A DNA stretch of 64,000 nt from Mactra quadrangularis (lineage: Eukaryota; Mollusca; Bivalvia; Venerida; Mactridae), in assembly GCA_025267735.1 (NCBI GenBank), contig CM046295.1, forward strand, positions 9,695,270 to 9,759,269. Reading direction: 5' to 3'. Positions 59,166-64,000 of the stretch are shown one piece after another; position 1 is the first letter of the stretch, and each line of letters starts with the position of its first letter. A program made the position numbers and the translations under genes. The notes under the pieces are model-generated. The model ran no database searches, was not told where the DNA came from, and saw nothing but the letters and a program-made list of their open reading frames with translations.

Positions 59166-59462
59166 TTCCAATAGCGCTTATGTAATAAAAACAATTCAGC
59201 TAGCTAGTACAACAATTTAGCTTGCATAACCTAGTAATGATACCTGCATTAACATGGCTCCATTTCTCATACATAAGTAATTACATGCAATGAATGCCTC
59301 AAGTTTTTATGGTTACTGGATGGCAAATGAAACTAGATAAAGATTGTACCAGGACCCAAGGGCCCATGTTAGCTACAGAATCTGTCTGACTTCACTATAT
59401 ATATTTACTGTTTCAATGTATAAGCTACCAAGTTGATTAAGTTATACAAAATTGGCAGTGTT
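59166..59462. other. Spacer, nothing recognised
   Basis: AT-rich; no similarity to copy 1 flank. Confidence 0.35.
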
Positions 59463-59640
59463 ATAAGTAAGTAAGTAAGTAAGGTTTTTATTAAAGTGAC
59501 ATGTGTAAAATACAGTACATAAATATAAAGAACAATGTAATATAAGTACAAAATACACCCGGCCCTATGGACCTATAAGTCACTGGATGAAACTAAATGT
59601 ATATACACTATAAATAAATACATAGAATTATCTATTATAA
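59463..59640 (-). repeat. Antisense LINE 3' end with (TAAG)n tail
   Basis: Five TAAG repeats then GTTTTTATTAAAGTGACATG and CCCGGCCCTATGGACC. Same layout as 44748-44840. Confidence 0.6.
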
Positions 59641-60782
59641 GTAAGTCTCTGTCTCTTTCAGTATGATTTCACTAGGTACTTCGCGACTTTACGCGGATGG
59701 TTTAAAAGTAGGGTTTTATTCTTATTTTCATCATTGAAATCTAAAAAGCCATTATTTTAATATATACATGTATCATGAAAGGGTGTCATTACTCGGATTC
59801 TCATTCAGCACCGTTCAAAAACATATAACTGCAAAATAACTTTGTGGGGACTCAAGTACAGGGTTCACCTTGAATATGACATTTTTCTGCAGGACTATAT
59901 ACAAAACTGTTGGTTAGGGAGCTGGTATTTGCTTATGTTTTTCATCAAGTATTTTTATCTTTATGGTATGGTCAAAACTTCCGTGCATTCGATTTTTAAA
60001 AAAAAATAATTAAGAACATAGAATTATTGACGTTTGAAACTTATATCTTGGAAAATGGTAAATATGTGACGTAATCACTTGTTTTGATGACCAGTGCTTC
60101 CAGTACCCGATTATTTTCAAAAAACATTTACAAAATCTTACAGTCGAAGCATATCATAATTTAAAACCAAAATCATTTCATCGAAACATGACAAATAAGC
60201 GCGCAATTCGTTTTTAAAGTTTAAGGCGATTTTTTTTAGAAATTAGTGACGTCATCGGTTTTTGGCTAATAACATCTTCCTGTTCCAAAATTTGAAAAAT
60301 CACTTGGCAAATTCGTAAAGAGTACAATTTTTCTATAAAAAAACATCAAAATATGATATACCGATGAGTACAGCGAAACACTTTATTAGCCTTGGGCCGA
60401 CATACTTTGTGGCCAAAGTTTAATAATTTCTACCAAACATGATTTTTATTGATCACTCAAGGTACTCAATCTTCATCCAATCACTTTTACCATTCATGAT
60501 TAATTGAAATTTAAAGCTGTCAACCTATTGGCAAAATATATAAGTTGACAAATGATAAATAAAAATCTTTTTTTCAAATTTAACCGTCATCATGCTGTAT
60601 TCCTAACTACTGATAAGCTCAGCCAAATGTTTAATTAATGAAGCTGATATTTCTGTAGCACATTGTAGGTCATTCTAAGCAAGGAAGAGACAACAAGATA
60701 GGTGAGACAGGACCTGTTATCTGCTGTTAGCATGATAGGGATTAAAAAGCTTCATTGTAATATCAAATCAATGACCACTTGT
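59641..60782. other. Spacer, nothing recognised
   Basis: AT-rich, no exon pair or element ends found. Confidence 0.35.
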
Positions 60783-61076
60783 GACTTTGTTTGTTTGTTT
60801 TTGTTGGGTTTAACCCCGTAGCAACACATTGTACAGGTCGTATAATAACCTACTCACTCCTCATGGAAAGATTTAGCTGTTAACCTACAACTAAGTGCAT
60901 ACATTTCGCAGTGACTGACAACTAACCTACATAATGAAAATCATTGGTAGGAGGGAGAATGGCCAAAGAAATAATTTCAAAATCAAGCTCAACGAAAGTA
61001 TGCCCGCCCAGGAATCGAACCCATGACCCCTCGATCAGTAGACATGCGTGCTACCAACTGAGCTAGCCGGGCAATG
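60783..61076 (-). repeat. tRNA-derived SINE, family B, full length
   Basis: Minus-strand head CCCGGCTAGCTCAGTTGGTA (A box), B box CATGGGTTCGATTCC, body CATTCTCCCTCCTACC, tail ATGTGTTGCTACGGGGTTAA then ACCCAACAAAAACAAAC. Best-preserved copy of this family in the window. Confidence 0.88.
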
Positions 61077-61630
61077 AAGATATGTATCGAGTATGAAAGG
61101 TAATAAGAATTGAAGCTTCTTCATCAAAACTACCTCATTACATGGACATGTAGTGTCTTGATATAGGGGCTTTATTACTTAGGAATACTTAATATCAGAA
61201 TGAAAAAGTGTTGATAAAATTTTGTAAATTTCAAGTAATGAAAGCTTTAGATTATATTATTTTGTCTTGTTGAAATTTGTTACCTGAAATTCTTAAAGAA
61301 AAAATAATCTTTTTGTTTGTCTGATTTTTTCAGTAATGGTTGAATTAAAATCAAGCATGTTTTAATTTTGAATTACATGTGTATTAAAGTTGAAAATGAT
61401 GGTTTGTTATATAATGAAAATGGGGATTTATCAAAATAGAAAACAGGTAAGCTCTTACAAGGATTGGAGAATCCAGTGATTATTACAGTGAGGCTGAAAT
61501 TAGGCCTTTTTGCAAGAAAAAATATGACAAAAACAATCATAATCAAGATTTTTGAATTAATTGCAGATTATTTTGAGCCAAAAAAGGCTAAATGTAAAAG
61601 CGACCATTTAATGTTTGTTTTTGTTTGTAG
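61077..61630. other. Spacer with a possible donor site
   Basis: AACAG|GTAAGC at about 61446 looks like a splice donor after a short open stretch (about 61393-61446), but its phase does not match the exon candidate at 61631, so the two were not joined. Confidence 0.3.
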
Positions 61631-61803
61631 ACGAGTTGGACAAACAAGTGCGTTTTGCATATACATTTATGTCAGAGATTAAAATGTTTAATGGACATCA
61701 ATTTAGAAAAATAGGAAAATTATATTTAACTACATTTAAAAACTTTTTCGCTAATTTTCCAATTACACAGAGAAGGGCAAGGGCTGTTTTGAAAAAAAAC
61801 TAA
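61631..61803 (+). CDS. Candidate terminal exon, unknown product
   Basis: A long T-rich tract ending TTTGTTTGTAG is a good acceptor. The frame then reads DELDKQVRFAYTFMSEIKMF, followed by GHQFRKIGKLYLTTFKNFF and a basic end RRARAVLKKN before the stop. This looks more like protein than the surrounding frames, but I do not recognise a family and could not find the preceding exon. It would enter in phase 1. Confidence 0.35.
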
Positions 61804-62042
61804 AACAATCGGTACTATAAAATTTTGACAAGATAAATCTTCATGTATCTGTTTCAAAAAAACCGTATTTGTTTTTTTTTAGTTTGATGTATTTTGACTT
61901 CGATGTGGATCTTTTATTCAAGTCAAAATATTTTATCCCAACTAGTTAGAGAAAGATACATGTACACAGTATTGTGTCAATGTCTCAGGTCAAAGTAAAA
62001 TGACATTCCAAAAAAAGCATTAATTTTTGTCTGTTACAATTT

Positions 62043-62247
62043 ACCATTGTCTATAACCAGTACTCACCTACCCTTCCACAAGGCTGGAAACTTCTCCATA
62101 TTATCTAATCAACGGAGGAAAGTCGACATAATTGTCAAATTTTCATGGAAGGGTATAACCTCCCTGGGTGGGATTGGAACCTGCAACCCCTCAGGCACGA
62201 GATTCCAAATCCCAGCACGCTACCAACTGCACTAATGACCCGGTTAT
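62043..62247 (-). repeat. SINE family A, 3' truncated
   Basis: Shares CCATTGTCTATAACCAGTAC through to the head with 19011-19217. The B box has decayed (GGGATTGGAACC), and the tail half is missing. Confidence 0.75.
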
Positions 62248-62804
62248 TAGCTCAGTACTGGGGGACCAGAAAGCGGACTTGAAAGTGATTAATCTAAGTG
62301 GTAAGAACCTGTTTCCCAATCAAGCTTGAATATATAGTATAAACTTATAGTATAGACTCCAGGATATTTATATGCTATATAATGCTCTCATGATGTTATG
62401 CATGATCTTTAAAGTTGTTTCAGACATCAAAGTAAACTGTATTTTCTTGTGTTTGATATGAAAATTCAGACATTTGTAAAGTCCTATAGTTATAGCTTTT
62501 GAAATACAAGATTGTATCGTTAATCCAAATTGTAAAATCGATATTGGATCATCTGTCAAGAATCGGCGATACATCGATATTGCTATTTTTGATGACGGCC
62601 CTACTTATTAACAACATAAAAATCTCATATCCCAAAGTACACAGCTCTGTACATTTTTGAGCATTTTACGATAAACTGAATGAACAAGAAACACTTTGTT
62701 AGTTTTAATTTTTGTTTAATGAAGCAATGTAGACATCTTCCAGTCATATAGTAGTAGCTGGACCAAAGCTTTTAATTTGAACTACTCACATAATAATTAT
62801 ATAA
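62248..62804. other. Spacer, nothing recognised
   Basis: AT-rich DNA with a short ATCGATAT-containing patch near 62538-62580. No gene. Confidence 0.35.
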
Positions 62805-62975
62805 CTACTGACTGACAACTGTCCTTTAAGATTTAGAATCAGTCTTATGTTGTAGAGTGGCCATAGAAATTATTTCATGACCAAGCTTGGCAAATGTATG
62901 CCTTGTCTAGGAATGGAACCTATTACCCCTCAATCAGTTTACTTTTGTGCTACCAACTGAGCTAGCAAGGTGGCT
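62805..62975 (-). repeat. SINE family B, 3' truncated and decayed
   Basis: The head GCTAGCTCAGTTGGTAGCAC-like sequence and a degenerate B box (AGGTTCCATTCC) on the minus strand match the first half of 60783-61076. Confidence 0.65.
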
Positions 62976-64000
62976 TTATATGATATATAACATTGTTTTA
63001 TAGATATCATAAATTGTATTATGTTATATACATGTACATTACTGACTGCAATACTTATGCATTGTAGGATAACTTGTAGGATAACATGTTGCTGTAAGTT
63101 TGAATATGATGGTAGTTCGATATACCACTGTGATCCTGCAAAAATATGAAATGGTTTCATTCTTGCTTCATTCTCACGATATTCGAAAACTATATAAGAC
63201 TTGCTAAGCATATACAGCGTGACTTGTAAGAAGAACTTGGCTGTCTTAGGACAACATTCACATTTATCATTACAGATGAAGAGTTCAAGAATTTTGAGTG
63301 TTTAGAGTTGTTGTTTTTTCCGTGAAGTTTATAATCGATGTGTGTTAAAGGGGCAGAATAATTCCCATGCTTTAACTTATAGAATTTCTAAGTATGGTTT
63401 CTTACTCTGTTAAAATCATAAAATGCCCTCCAAAAGTTTCTTCTCACTCACAATTTATATTGTACTAAATGAAATTAAAAACATTGTAGAAGCAGTTTAT
63501 TGTTAATTAAAAGATGATCAATTTTGCATTTTCAGATCAGAACATTTGTCTTATAGATATGACATCACAAAAATACTTCAAACTTGATACTTGGTTTACA
63601 TTGGAGGCTGATACATGTAGATATCCATAGCTGCAACTCCAAAAGTAAAATATACCAATAGAAATTCTATTCCATTGCATGAATAATGAATAAAGTAAAC
63701 AATCATAAATTATATTTCATAATTATTTGAACTAAAAGATAGTTGCAATTTAATAGATAGTAAAGTAAAGAAACTCTTGGAGGGGAGTGTAATTATTAAT
63801 ACGTAATAAGTTCCATCATATAATCTTGAGTATTTTATGTTAAACGCAAGAAAATCAAATCATTAGCTTACCAGGAAGATATTCAGATTGTATAACTAAT
63901 ATATGTAATTATTATAATTGTGTTTTGTAAATCATGTATTTTTTGCTCACCTGTTCACTAAGTATTCATGATGAGCTGTTGGCAGAGCATATAGAGTTTG
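62976..64000. other. Right edge, nothing firmly recognised
   Basis: The minus-strand frame at 62939-63211 includes a possible acceptor (CATATTTTTGCAG) but runs into SINE-derived sequence and shows no family features. No other signal. Confidence 0.35.

Noticed and set aside
58785..59174. 129-residue plus-strand frame
   Set aside because: Its repeated residues come from ATGCGCGAATC-type subrepeats of a CpG-rich element; it has no domain features.
62939..63211. 90-residue minus-strand frame with a possible acceptor inside
   Set aside because: Its C-terminal part is SINE head sequence and no downstream donor or family match was seen.

Overview
The window is AT-rich, intron-bearing animal DNA dominated by transposable elements, most probably from a bivalve mollusc. 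The reasons are RING-less TRIM-like genes (two B-boxes, coiled coil, beta-propeller) in duplicate, at least two tRNA-derived SINE families sharing a similar 3' tail, L1-like and other LINE relics with short repeat tails, and many non-autonomous DNA transposons. The species cannot be fixed from the sequence alone. Most open reading frames are short and chance-like; only a few exons are convincing.

Layout. 1-4.8 kb: the 5' part of a minus-strand carbohydrate sulfotransferase-like gene. Exon 1 (4403-4806) carries a membrane anchor and a PAPS-binding motif. A 104-bp second exon (61-164) joins it in phase, and the gene runs off the left edge. Its intron and upstream flank hold a palindromic repeat-in-repeat (970-1533), LINE tails, a TTAA-flanked element with long inverted ends (5283-7296), a TA-flanked MITE (7320-8040) and a SINE.

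9.8-27.6 kb and 39.5-58.7 kb: two copies of one segmental duplication in direct orientation, about 18 and 19 kb long, separated by about 12 kb. Each copy contains one intact two-exon minus-strand gene predicted to encode 612 residues (exons 24342-24706 + 19809-21282, and 55341-55705 + 48192-49665). The two copies differ by clean insertions and deletions. Copy 1 alone has a 394-bp MITE, a 1176-bp decayed Tc1/mariner element and a 2.6-kb block. Copy 2 alone has a 2.7-kb nested insertion and 2.6 kb that copy 1 has apparently lost. Non-coding stretches sampled are nearly identical between copies, whereas the C-terminal propeller of the two proteins differs at about one residue in five.

27.6-39.5 kb: spacer with an unrecognised terminal-exon candidate (28489-28735), a small two-exon gene candidate (30045-30706), an 865-bp hAT-like element, a frameshifted L1-like reverse-transcriptase relic (34080-35790) and a 1.7-kb element with roughly 430-bp inverted ends. 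58.7-64 kb: a Harbinger-like terminus exactly at the duplication edge, a LINE tail, three SINEs and one weak terminal-exon candidate.

The best-supported biology is a recently duplicated TRIM-like pair whose ligand-binding domain appears to have changed much faster than the surrounding DNA. All comparisons were made by eye; no alignment or database search was run.
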